Source: Heracleum sosnowskyi | Taxonomy: Eukaryota; Streptophyta; Magnoliopsida; Apiales; Apiaceae | Assembly: GCA_030848705.1 (NCBI GenBank) | Contig: CM061243.1 | Span: forward strand, 6,048,001 to 6,112,000 | Length of the DNA: 64,000 bases | Reading direction: 5' to 3' | In this document: positions 1-11,300 of the stretch, piece by piece | Layout: the number at the start of each line of letters is the position of its first letter | Position numbering within the stretch: the first letter of the stretch is position 1 | The notes under the pieces: generated by a model | What the model was told of the DNA's origin: nothing | Database searches by the model: none | What the model saw: only the letters and a program-made list of their open reading frames with translations | Program-made: the position numbers and the translations under genes

Positions 1-745
1 GGTAAATGTTGACGAGAACCTTTGTGATCAAAGGTAGTGACGTACTAAATACAAAATCCTAAAAGTATAGCATATTAAATGTAAATTTAAAATTTATTCT
101 AATGAATTTAAAACCTTCATCATAAGAAGAAAATGAAAACCAATATCCTGGAAAATTGAAAATCATTACAGGAGAAATTCAAACATTCACTATATCTTTG
201 AATGATTGAAAGTTAGTACATATCAATACAATATCTTTGTATATTTGAATGATTGAATGATTCAATTCTAGAGTTTCAACGCCCTCAAAAGAATTTAAAA
301 TCAACTCATACAATGTTAATTTTGACATGGTGAACATAAAATTTTCAATTCAAATAATTAATTGTGATTTTTGTCCAACATCAAATTTGTCTTTCTCATT
401 CTTAATAACTCAACCATTTTGTTTCTTTTCAAGCAGATGCATCATTCAACTAATAATGATAATTTTATTGTGTTAATCCAGAGTCAAAATCGAGAACAAA
501 TAAACGCATATCCACGTCAATGATGATGGTGTTAAAAAGAAGTATAATTATAAAATGGGTTAGGACGTTTAACATTCTTATTAGTTTAAAAACTGATGTT
601 ACATTTCAAACAAATTCTAATATCGTATTTTATGTTATTTTGTTATGATGACAACATTTTATATATATGTTCAATCAATATTTTATGCGTTGAATATTTA
701 ATTTTTAATTATAAATATTTAGTTTTTAGCAACCAATAACATAAC
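1..745. other. AT-rich intergenic stretch without a recognisable gene
   Basis: No long open frame, no domain and no clear element ends are visible. The stretch may be the body of the Helitron-like element whose 3' end lies at 1012, but I could not find a matching 5' end. Confidence 0.5.
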
Positions 746-849
746 TAGGGATGAACGTCGACCCCGAAATCAGTCCTAAACCCACACCGATCCCGTACGG
801 GGCGGGCATCGAATCGGGATCGGTGCGGCGAGGAGAATACTCATCCCTA
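746..849. mobile_element. 104-bp hAT-type MITE with perfect 8-bp target duplication
   Basis: The element starts TAGGGATGA and ends TCATCCCTA, an inverted terminal repeat. It is flanked on both sides by the same 8 bp, AACATAAC (738-745 and 850-857). An 8-bp duplication together with TAGGGATG-type ends is characteristic of hAT elements. The interior is GC-rich (GATCCCG, CGGGGCGGG, GATCGGTGCGG), unlike the AT-rich surroundings, and carries no coding capacity. Confidence 0.8.
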
Positions 850-975
850 AACATAACTTATATTTACACGCGTGCGTATTTTTAGTAAATGTATCTAAAA
901 AAAAATTAATATGAGTTCTATTATATAATGTATTTTTAATTATTTCAAAAAAAATTAGATTTAAAAAATTTTAAG

Positions 976-1012
976 CGTGTGCTTTCGGTGCGTAGCACGG
1001 GTAAAACGCTAG
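976..1012 (+). mobile_element. Helitron-like 3' terminus
   Basis: A stem GTGCT...AGCAC (979-983 with 994-998) is followed by about 10 nt and then CTAG with T as next base. This is the layout of a Helitron 3' end: short hairpin, then CTRR, inserted before T. The 5' TC end was not identified, so the element's extent is unknown. Confidence 0.5.
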
Positions 1013-1044
1013 TTATAATAATAAATAACCCATGCATTCACATC

Positions 1045-1134
1045 TGTTAGAATATAATATATGATCCTGGAAAGTGCCTTCCTCTAACACCTTGAGGTTT
1101 TAGAGCGACTGGTTACTCAATATGGTATCAGAGC
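1045..1134 (+). mobile_element. Copia/TRIM-type LTR remnant with initiator-Met tRNA primer site
   Basis: Sequence beginning TGTTAG runs to a TGGTATCAGAGC motif at 1123-1134, the standard primer-binding site of Ty1/copia and TRIM elements (complement of the initiator Met tRNA 3' end). If the LTR starts at 1045 it is only about 75 bp, which fits a TRIM or a truncated LTR. No second LTR is seen. P450 exon sequence begins about 50 bp downstream. Confidence 0.5.
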
Positions 1135-1185
1135 TCAGGCTAGCAGGAGGACTCAGGTTCGACTCCTGCCACCCCCAACATTCTC

Positions 1186-2483
1186 ACTGCTTCCTCATCG
1201 CAATCTTCGAGATTTGGCACAAAAACATGGTCCCGTCATGCATCTTCACTTTGGTTGTTTGCCTACTCTGGTGATCTCCTCTGCTGATGCAGCCCGCCAA
1301 GTCATGAAAATTCAGGATTTGAGCTTCTGTGACAGGCCTGATTTAAATATTGCCAGGAAATTGCTCTATGATACGAAGGATATATCTGCATCGCCTTATG
1401 GAGAGTACGACTTGTCTGCTTCCTCGTTACCTGTGGATCTAAGTGAGTTGTTCATGACACTAGGTGCTCGCAGTTTTAGGAGTTTTATTCCATGGCTTTC
1501 ATGGGTTGATCGAATCAGCGGTTTGGATGCTAGAGTCGACAGAGTTTCTAAGCAAATGGATGATTTCCTCCAAGGTGTTGTTGAAGAACACATGGGTGAT
1601 CAAGGAATACAACTTAGTGAAAACAACAATCATATCGAACATAAAGAAGATTTTGTTGATATCTTGCTCAGGGTTCAAAAGGAAACTACTCATGGAATAT
1701 TAATCAACAATGATAGTGTCAAGGGTATCCTCTTGGTAAGGACTGAATAGGTCTTTTCTTTTTCTTTATTTTTTTATTTGAAGTATACATGTATGTTTTC
1801 CCTAGTTTCTTAGCATACTGGATATCAAACGTATTGAGTGTCTTGATATATTTTTCTGTTTCATGCTCTAGAATATATATTCTGCTGGAACTGATACCAC
1901 AGCTACGGTCCTAGAATGGGCAATGACAGAACTCTTGAGACACCCGAGTGTCATGAAAACTGTGCAGAAGGAGGTCAGAGTAATTCTTGGTTGCAAACCT
2001 GATATAACAGACGAAGATTTGGATAAGATGCAGTATATGAAAGCAGTGATTAAAGAAACTCTTCGTCTGCATCCACCGATACCATTGTTGGCACCAAGAT
2101 CAGCACGCGAAGATGTGAAATTAAACGGCTATGACATTGCTGCTGGAACAATGGTTTTCATCAATGCCTGGGCTATAGGAAGAAATTCCGCAACATGGAA
2201 CGAACCTGAGGAATTTCAGCCAGAGAGATTCTTAAATTCCTCTATTGATTTCAAAGGACATGATTTCCAGCTGATTCCCTTTGGAGCTGGCAGAAGAGGC
2301 TGTCCGGGAATCGCTTTTGCCACGGCCACCAATGAATTTGTGTTGGCTAATATTCTGCATAAGTTTGACTGGAAGCTGCCGAATGGAACAACTGAGGAAA
2401 ATTTGGACATGAGTGAAAGCCCTGGTACCACAGCTCACAGAAAAGTTCCTCTCCTTGCTGTTGCAACTTCATGTTGCTTCTAG
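1186..2483 (+). pseudogene. CYP71-type cytochrome P450 pseudogene A (5'-truncated, two in-frame deletions)
   Basis: Exon 1 remnant 1186-1735, intron 1736-1871 (GT...AG), exon 2 1872-2483. The membrane anchor, the proline-rich hinge and about 60 N-terminal residues are missing; homology starts abruptly at LLPHRN next to the TRIM-like remnant. Against copy F two blocks are absent: 111 nt after PYGEY (junction 1408/1409) and 102 nt after the LSELFMTL segment (junction near 1461). Both are multiples of three, so the frame stays open. Together they remove the C-helix WRQLKS region and the TNDVSCR segment, which a working P450 needs. Exon 2 is complete, with AGTDTT, KETLR, PERF and the haem loop FGAGRRGCPG. 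The first exon-2 codon is Asn where the paralogues have Asp. It belongs to the B/C/F subtype. Confidence 0.9.
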
Positions 2484-3081
2484 TTTACTTGGGAAAAAAA
2501 CCTGGATTCTCTGTTAATAGTATTGAATTAAGTATAATAAATATGATTGAGAGAACTATTCAGACCTTTCTATTCTACATATGTTGATAGGCGATAGCAC
2601 CTTTGTCAATCAAATTTGCACCTCCATCAGCTCATTGTAGCCTTTTGATTTCTTGTGCTTGTATGATATGATGAATTTTTTGTTGATGTTTCAAGTATTT
2701 CTCTTTCTTGCCGAAGAGGTTTGGTGCATGGTCTAACTTATGAACATTGTTCAATCTATTTCTGAGGATTTTCAAGGAAAAACTAGAATTCATATTTTAT
2801 AGAAGAAGAACGAAAAACCTGCCAATATCATTGATAAAGCCCAGAACATACGCCTATTCCAATTGAATCCCTCATCAGTGGAAGCTCAAAACACTTTAGT
2901 AGTGTGTCTCTAGAGTTATATGCTTCTATGTTCAGAATCATTGCAGAACATTGCAGAATATGTTCGCAAGTTAATTACGCCTTATTTAGTAATATTAATC
3001 ATTCTAAAGGAAAATTTATTTGCCAATAACTACACCAACTGTTTTCACAGTATAACCATACAAGTAATTTATAGGCCTTCA
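2484..3081. other. 3' flank of pseudogene A and intergenic DNA
   Basis: The first 200 bp resemble the 3' flanks of the paralogues (a segment like CACCATCAACTCACTGTAGC). The rest has no open frame or repeat structure that I can assign. Confidence 0.4.
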
Positions 3082-4503
3082 TGATAAAATCACTGAGTAC
3101 TTTGTGTTGATCGAAATTGATTGAAAAACTTCAGAGGTTAATCACGTGCTCCAGAATGCATGATAAAATTATAAAACCAGAAATATGAGAAATTCGTCTC
3201 TGTTTTTAGCTCAGAATCATCTTTTTGTGAAGATGTATATTTTTCGCGAAGTACATAAAGGCTTCTAAATCACTCGATTTTTCTCATAAACGCTTGAGGC
3301 ACTATTGTTTCAATATGCATTATCCAGCATGGCGGAAGATGAAATGTGCCACAAATCGCAACGTTCACAGGGTACTCGGTACTCTGTTATATAACCGAAG
3401 TCAATTTAAAGATTTTAGTTTTATAAAATTTCAGAACAAATTCGAATGGCAAGGCAAAACATGTCCTTTTCACTTTTTCCCTTCATTTTCAACAAGTTCT
3501 TGGTGGATTTAAAATACTCTGCATCTTCTTCCCGCAGCCCCGTTAAACTCACTTAAGTCAAATAATAGCAAAATTATTGTTAATTCTTGTTAATTAATAG
3601 CAAAGCTAACACAGTGGGCAAAGAAATGCTATTACTTAGAACGCCGGTGTGGACCGTAAGTTGTAGCGAATAATGCTGAAGAATAAAAAATGAAACACGT
3701 TTAACTACCATTGATCAGTATTAGAGTAATAGATTAATAAATTTGGCCTTAAATAATATAATTATACATGAATATATCATGTTACGGAGTTTTTGATGCA
3801 AATGAGCCGCCAAGGCAGTACAAATCACAAAGGGGAAGAGAGAATCGGACCTGTGAGTGTTGCTCTAAAAGACCATCAGTACCTTTAGCCATAACTCTAC
3901 TAAATGATTCATGAAAATCGACATCTTCTCGTAACTAGATTATACAGATCCTGGAGATTCCGAACCCCCCAGGAATCTAACTGTCCTAAGTTTCCTGGGA
4001 CAGGTATATATCAGCACCATTACCATTGTCTCATGACTGGTTGCATTTGTGTCGCCATGCATCAATTTGGCATTTCCCCTTGAAAGAGAACCTGCACTTA
4101 CTAGCGATGTTTTTGTACACTAACATTGTATGCATTGTTGTGTTTGAAGCCATCAATCGACCAACAAAATTTAAATTTTTAAAAGCTAACGATTTTACGA
4201 AGACTAATTCGTCAGTCTAAAACAAACGAATCAAAACATTTGCAATTAGATGGAACCACGATTAGTGAAAGACAACTTTGTCGAAACTGCCAAACATAGT
4301 TTTGTTACAATTATGTTGTCATGAGATTCTTGTCAAACCCTGAAGTCTCACTATCATGTTGTATAAAAAAACATCCAGTAAGTAACATTATTGTTATTTT
4401 GTGTAAAACCATACTCTAACTACACCTAGAGTATCAAATTCTTGCGATACCTTACAACAATAAAACCACAGACAAGTGACCCAAAAGAAAGAAGTACGAA
4501 ACG
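3082..4503 (+). repeat. Segmentally duplicated upstream region of P450 gene B (partner 56757-58254)
   Basis: Two blocks, about 3082-3540 and 3870-4503, match 56757-57230 and 57600-58254 in the same order and orientation. Examples are TGATAAAATCACTGAGTACT near the start and CATGACTGGTTGCAT further on. The match runs into both P450 start codons, so the whole unit (upstream region plus type-I P450) was duplicated. Small open frames in the two copies correspond to each other only at DNA level and look non-coding. Confidence 0.8.
4362..4370 (+). promoter_or_regulatory. Candidate TATA box of P450 gene B
   Basis: TATAAAAAA lies about 135 bp upstream of the gene B start codon, inside the block conserved with copy F. 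The same position in F (58102-58110) reads GAATAAAAA, so the motif is broken there. Placement rests on sequence and spacing only. Confidence 0.4.
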
Positions 4504-6527
4504 ATGGTTTTTCTACATGTACTACAGCAAGAAGATGCAAGAATGTTGTTGCAACATCTGTTCCTTGCTATACTACCATTACTCCTCTTACTCTTCCTTG
4601 TCAAATGGATATTCTTCAATGCCCCAGTAAGCAACAAAAACTTGCCACCTTCACCAGCAAGATTCCCAGTACTAGGAAACTTCCATCAACTAGGTTTGCT
4701 TCCACACCGAAATCTCCAGTCTTTGGCTCGAAAACATGGCTCTGTCATGCTTCTTTACCTTGGTAGTGTGCCAATACTTGTGCTCTCCTCTGCTGATGCA
4801 GCTCGCGAAGTCATGAAAATTCAGGACATTTTCTTTTGTGACAGGCCTGAATCGAGTATTGGCAGACGATTACTCTACAACATGAAGGATATATCCGTGG
4901 CGCCTTATGGAGAGTACTGGAGGCAGCTGAAAAGCATCTTCATTCTCCAGCTTGCAAGCAACAAAAGGGTACAGTCATTTCGTGAACTAAGAGAAGAAGA
5001 AACTGCTCTTATGGTGAACAAGATTAAAGACATGTCTTCTTCCTCATTGCCCATGGATCTAAGCGAGCTGTTTTTGACACTAACCAATGACGTATCCTGT
5101 AGGTCTGCTTTTGGAAAGAAGTATAGTGAAGGGGGAAACGGGAGGGAATTTAAAACACTATTGAGGGAGTTTTTGGAGTTATTAGGTGCTCTTAGTTTTT
5201 CGGATTTTATTCCCTGGCTGGGATGGGTTGATCGAATCAGCGGTTTAGACGCTAGACTGGACAGAGTTTCTAAGCAACTTGATGAGTTCCTCCAAGGTGT
5301 TGTTCAACAACACATACAACTTGGTGAGAACAACATTCAAATGGAACATAAAGAAGACTTTGTTGATATCTTGCTTAGGATTCAGAAGGAAACTACTCAT
5401 GGTATATCTATCGACAATGATAGTGCCAAGGCTATCCTCTTGGTAAGTACTAATTTAGGACAATTCTTTCTTTCTTATGAAGTATATATATGTGTTATCC
5501 CCTTGTCTTGTGGTATACTAAACATCCATCTAATCTTGGTAATTAAAGGTTGATGGCTCAAACATGGGCATGTGAATGTTTAATATTCTGCATTTGACCA
5601 AATCTTGGTAAAATTATGTGCCCGTCTTGATATTAATTACTAACTAGCTGATAACCCGTGTCAAGCACGAGCTGAGATTAAAATATTAATCAAAATCGCA
5701 ATGAAATCAAAAAATAAATTAAATCAATAATTCTTTGGATTATGTAGTTGTAGGGAATTGAACCCGCGGTGAAACCAAAGAAATTAAATCAAATAAATAA
5801 ATCTTGTTTAATTATGTAGTTGTAGGGATCGAACCCGAATTTTGTGATAACATACTTTATAACCAAATTTGGTACTTTGATACTTTTGCGCGTCATTTAC
5901 ACATTTGTGTTCAAGGATATATATTCCGCTGGAACTGATACCACAGCTACAGCTCTAGAATGGGCAATGACAGAACTCTTGAGACACCCGAATGTCATGA
6001 ATACTGTGCAGAAGGAGGTCAGAGATATTCTTGGTAGGAAACCTAATATAACAGACAAAGATTTGGAGAAAATGCAGTATCTGAAAGCAGTGATCAAAGA
6101 AACTCTTCGTCTGCATCCACCAATACCCTTGTTGATTCCAAGATCAGCACGCGAAGATGTGAAAATGAACAACTATGACATTGCTGCTGGAACAATGGTC
6201 TTAATTAATGCCTGGGCTATAGGAAGAGACTCTGCAACATGGAACGAACCAGAGGAGTTTCTGCCCGAGAGGTTCTTAAATTCGTCTATTGACTTTAAAG
6301 GACATGATTTTCAACTGATTCCTTTTGGAGCTGGCAGAAGAGGCTGCCCTGGAATTGCTTTCGCCATGGCCACCAATGAATTGGTGTTGGCAAATCTTCT
6401 CCATAAATTTGACTGGAAGCTTCCAAATGGAACAACTGTGGAGAATTTGGACATGAGTGAAAGCACCGGTGTCACAATTCACAGAAAAGTTCCTCTTCTT
6501 GCTGTTGCGACTTCATGTAGTTTTTAG
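4504..6527 (+). CDS. CYP71-type cytochrome P450, gene B (intact)
   Basis: Exon 1 is 4504-5442 and exon 2 is 5916-6527, with a GT...AG intron in phase 0; the product is 516 aa, normal for the family. From the N-terminus: a hydrophobic ER anchor (about residues 18-38), hinge LPPSPARFP, C-helix WRQLKS, I-helix AGTDTT (318-323), ExxR as KETLR (E375-R378), PERF (430-433), and haem loop FGAGRRGCPG with Cys457. CYP71 enzymes are ER-bound NADPH-dependent monooxygenases of specialised metabolism; the substrate cannot be read from the sequence. The ATG is the first in frame and leads straight into the anchor. The intron carries a truncated Helitron. It is the intact member of the A/B/C/F subtype, and its exon 2 is almost identical to pseudogene C. 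Confidence 0.95.
5644..5902 (-). mobile_element. Truncated non-autonomous Helitron in the intron of gene B
   Basis: Read on the - strand, the 3' end is a hairpin (CGTGCTTGACACGG) followed by GTTATCAG and CTAG, at 5644-5647 on the + strand. The body matches the complete copy at 55150-55626 and the interrupted copy at 32791-45841. The 5' end (TCTATACTC in the complete copy) is deleted; sequence passes from ATTTACACA directly into the splice-acceptor tract. Confidence 0.75.
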
Positions 6528-6905
6528 TGTACTTGCAATAAAAGCAAGAACCATCTGATGAACACCATTATCATCTTTTCCACTCAAATCTGTAACACTA
6601 TCAACTCACAGTGGCTTGTGGAGTTACTGTGCTTATGACATATTTGATGCTGATAAAATTGTTTCGGCTAACCGACAATTAATTTGTGGATAAAAAATTC
6701 AAAATAATTACCAACTCTGTATATTTCTTAAAATCCTAACTTCTTAAGCTGTCAAGACAAGTATTAAACTGGTTGATTGTTTAACTTTTACATTTTTCAG
6801 ACTTAAAAACAATACACTTCAAAAAATCAAAATCAAATTAATCACGCACAACTGTTTTGGTAAAAAAAAAAAAGAACTATTAGAAAGTGGCTGACAAAAT
6901 ACATG
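6528..6905. other. 3' flank of gene B
   Basis: The flank includes AATAAA 10 bp after the stop codon (6537-6542) and sequence shared with the spacer between genes F and E (for example AATCAAAATCAAATTAA). No gene is seen. Confidence 0.5.
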
Positions 6906-7520
6906 GACACACATAGGGATGACAATCGGGTCGGATCGGTTCGGGTTTCTCAAAATCCAAATCCAATCCATTACATTTCGGATCGGTTCGGGTTCGGGTT
7001 TGGATATGTAAAATGCAAATCCAAACCCGATCCGACGGGTTTTTTCGGGTTTCGGATCGGGTTCGGGTTTCAATCGGATACCTAAAAATAATAAATTAAA
7101 AATAAATAAATGTATTTACTTATCCAAAATATGATAATTATAGTGTATTTTTTTTAAATTAGGAATATAAAATAGGGTTCCATATGTTTCATTTAGCACA
7201 ATTTAAGCATAAAATATACTGAATTTCGTTGTCCACGATCATTCAACTTACCGGTTATAATAAATATTTTTATAAAATGTGTTTGTACTTGAATTAGGAG
7301 AAAAACTTCTCCAAAGTATAGAAGACAGTGGGTCGAAATTGTTTAAATCATATTTATCTGATAAATTTATAAATTATATTAAAAAAATAATAGCATAACA
7401 AATTGACAACCGACTAACTATTTAGTGTTTTGGTTTTGATTATAATAGTATTGTATAAATATGTAAACCATTATATAATAGTATTGTATAAATATGTAAA
7501 CCATTTTATATATATATATA

Positions 7521-7770
7521 AAGAACATCTTATATAAAGAACAATAAAGAACACCATCATAAACACTTTATTTTTCATAAAAATTGATTTTTTAAAATTA
7601 GAATCATAAAATTGAACAACAATTAAGCCTAACATATCGAATTTAACGTAGAATCTCATCTAAATTTAAAAATTAAACATTACATATAATCCAGTACAGA
7701 ATCTTGTATATGCAATTTATGTAAGATTCTATGGTGTTCTTTATTGTTAGTGTTCTTCATGGAGCAATGG
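7521..7770. mobile_element. MITE-like inverted repeat in the left hAT arm
   Basis: AACAATAAAGAACACCAT at 7540-7557 is repeated in inverted form at 7731-7748, with further imperfect pairing outwards (GAACA...). Both sides abut TA dinucleotide runs, so a target duplication cannot be resolved. A 33-bp tandem duplication (7442-7507) lies just to the left. Confidence 0.45.
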
Positions 7771-8387
7771 CCTATATATATATATATATAGAGTCCTATT
7801 CAAATAGAAACTAGAAACTAAAGCCCAGCCCAAACAAAACATAACTACTTCTCACATTAAAAACAATTAAAAACAAAAGCCCAGCCCACTTACATAAAAC
7901 AAAATGAAAATTTAAAAAAGACGTGAAATATACTTACACAATACACACAAAACCGTTACATCAAAAGCATTCCACCATTAATGCTCATCTACCAATTCAA
8001 CCTCTTCCATCAATTCCACTGATTCAAGCTCGAAGAGTTCAACATTCAATGCTTCTTGTCTCCTCTTAATCGAACACTAATAGTCAACTGTCGAAGCATA
8101 AACAACATTATTTGAAGAATTTGAAGTTCATCGATTAGAAAAATCACTAAAATTCTCTACAAAAAGGTACATTATTGTGCATTTCAGTCATAATCGACGA
8201 TATTGTTACATATAAACTTATATTGAGTGATTCATGTTTGTATATTTTGTGATTTTTAGGTTATAAACGATATTGTTTGTATATTGAGTGATTACTGTGT
8301 GAAACTGACTAAATCTGTTCATATTTTGTTTAAGCAGCTATTAGTTAAGCAGCTTATTAAAGTTATATCACTGTTTGAAGCAAAAAA

Positions 8388-11300
8388 ATGGATAGAAGTA
8401 GTGGAGGTACGTATAATTAGGGTTTTATGGTGTTTTTTGATCATTTTAAAAACGTAATCATGTTTTAAGAGTTAATTTGAGTAGATTATGTGTTTTAGAT
8501 GATTTAGATGATTCAGTTTTACTAGATTGTTGATTTCAATAGATTTTATGTTTTAATATGATTTTATTCTGTTTTGTATGAATGTACAGGTTGTTTAATG
8601 CTTTAAGATGTTTTTTAGTGATTTCGATAATTATGATTTCAATTTTTTTAATAGATTATGTTTAGTGATATTTTAGATTCAATTTAAATCTCGATTTGCT
8701 GCTCTAAAATTTTACCAGAAGTCCTTTGGGGATTTCTGCCAAGATTGCATCAGTTATGTAAAATCTATTGTTTCTTCAACAAAATTCTCCAATTCATTAT
8801 GCGCCTTTTGGTGATTTTCTTAGTGATTGTATGGCTAACAAATTTAGATCTTATATGATTACCTACTTGTAGAATTAAATTATGTGAACATGAAAATAAA
8901 AAGCGAAGGGGGGTAATGAGTGATAAAGATATGATAAGCTGTTTAATGTCTGACACTAGAGATATGATGATAAGATATAACAGTAGTACCATGTAGGAGC
9001 ATATATTTACCTTTTGTTAAGAAGTAACTCATTAAGGTGTCTTTGATTAATGGTTTTTTTGAATATGTAAAATACTAACAGCACTACGGCGGAGTTCACG
9101 ACTTGAACAGTTAAGCGCTTCAAAAGTTACTGTAACAGAAGAAGTTGACCAAATTATGGTGGAACAAAATGAATCTCATGGTATAACGATATTCTTTAAC
9201 TAAAATGAATTTTCATAATGATTTCACTATTATTTTTTAATAATATCTTTTTATGAACTGTATTTGACACAGATCATGGAGAAAGTACCGAGTCTGACAT
9301 TGAAAAGACTCCACCAAGAGTAAATGAAAGATTGGTAGAGGTTGAAGAAGTCAGAAACGTACAATTTTCAAGCGTTGTGAGATACATATTCAAAGTAAGG
9401 AGACATTGTTAGAAATTAATGATATACAATGAAAATATGACTAAAGAACTAATTATTTGTGTTTTGTTTTACATGAATAGGGAGCTGAAGAAAATCAACC
9501 TGCAGAAAATAAAACAAAATGGAAAAGGAAGACAGCTCAGCAGGTACTAATATCACTTAAACTAAAATATCACTACAATCATTAGAAAACATTACTGCAA
9601 CATTACATGATTATCGCTAAGATTCTCTAAAACAATCACTAGTATCAGTAAAATAGTAAAGTACGAAAACAGTATAATGTGCTAAAAGGATAATCTATTA
9701 TATAATGTGCTATTATAGTGATTTTTTGACACTCTGTTAATAAAATCTGTCCTGCTCAGACTTGTTTATAAACCGAGTCAAGTTTGAGTATGTTAACTCG
9801 TTTATAATGTTTGATCAGTTTTTACTTTAATGGTTTTAATCCTTTTTTATGCACCTTGCCAGTAGAATGTGTTATTTTATTTATAACTTAAAATCTGTCT
9901 TGCTCTTCCTGATTGATATACATCATCTTCTTTACCAACGTTAATTCCCTGAATTAATGTACAGTACAAACTTGTCTAATTAGTCATCGGCCTAATTAGT
10001 TGGTCATTTGTGTTGTTCCGAGCTTGTAGTCAACTTGAATTATATTGGTCAGAATTTTGTTTTAATTTAGATTATTAATTTTTGTTAATATGATCATAAT
10101 ATTTTTTAAACAGGAAAAACAAAATGAAGAAAAGAAAAGAAGGAAACCAAATGTCAAATATCCAACGAAGAAAGCCTCATACGCCAAGGTGGATAATGAT
10201 GAGGTAAACTAGTGTACTTAAAATATAATGTCTCTACCACTATTAAATGCAAATTCCTATCAAATTTAATTCTCTTTTTGAACTTATGATAGGAAATTAA
10301 ACCTGCTAGACACATTAATAGAGCAAAGGAACATGTGAAGATCAGAAACTCTCCAAGATTGTTAAGTGAAATGTTATACTTCTTAACAGAAGAACAGAAA
10401 CAATGGGTTCGACGTAGTGGATTTGGAGAGCTTCTAGGTTTTGAATTAGAAATGTTGCCGGGGCCGTTTGCTTACAATATACTTCAAATCTTTGAACATA
10501 ATTCTGTGTCACTACGGCTTTCCAATGGAGAGATAAACATCACAGAAGAAGATGTTTCAGATGTTCTAGGTCTGCCTCATGGAGGAGAGTCAGTAATGCT
10601 AGGATCAAATAATGAATACCAAGAAAGAGTAAATGAATGGCAATCGCAGTTCTCAAATCAAGATCAAATCACAACTCTCAAAGTTGTTCAGAAAATGAAA
10701 GAACAGGAATTAACACAGAACTTTAAATTAAATTTCTTGATTGTGTTGGCAAACGTTTTGCTAGGAACATGTACAAATGCATATGTGGATGTAAAGATTC
10801 TTAGATTTGATGATGATCTAGATAAACTTTCTGAATACAACTGGGCTGAGTACTTGCTAAACTCACTAGTTGCTGCCGTTCAAAGTTGGAATCGGTCATC
10901 ATCGGTTTTCTTCAATGGGTCGTTAATTTTCCTCACTGTAAGAATATTTTTGTTTACATACATACCATTTAATCTTTTTAATATCTAGTGATTGCTATTA
11001 TCTTTTATTATGTAGCTTCTTTATGTTGATCGGGTCAGACACAAGGGAATTAAACTGGTTGAAAGACAAACCCCTTCCTACAAAGGGTGGACTGTGGATA
11101 AGCTGAAAGAGAGACAAGCTATTGAGCTGTTCAGCGGAAAGTTTGGAGTTGGATCAATATTACCTCCATTAAGGGATCTGCCAGCCAATAGGAAAAATAA
11201 AATGAAGGTATAAGTTTATTTGTTTCTTAATATACTTTAATTAGTTACATTATTCACATGTCATGTTAGTTTTGAATCTTTTCTATTAACTATCCAGAAC

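Noticed and set aside
1123..1175. tRNA-like stretch with GGTTCGACTCC (B-box-like)
   Set aside because: No full cloverleaf can be formed and TGGTATCAGAGC is the copia primer site; this is retroelement leader sequence.
3294..3512. Pair of small frames upstream of genes B and F (also 56954-57220)
   Set aside because: They match as DNA, but the frames differ in length and reading, so conservation comes from the segmental duplication.
6819..7085. Open frames on both strands with Pro/Asn/Gly-rich repeats (KPEPDPKPEK, RFGFGFGYV)
   Set aside because: They are translations of the subterminal GGGTTCGG repeats of the hAT element, open on both strands for compositional reasons.
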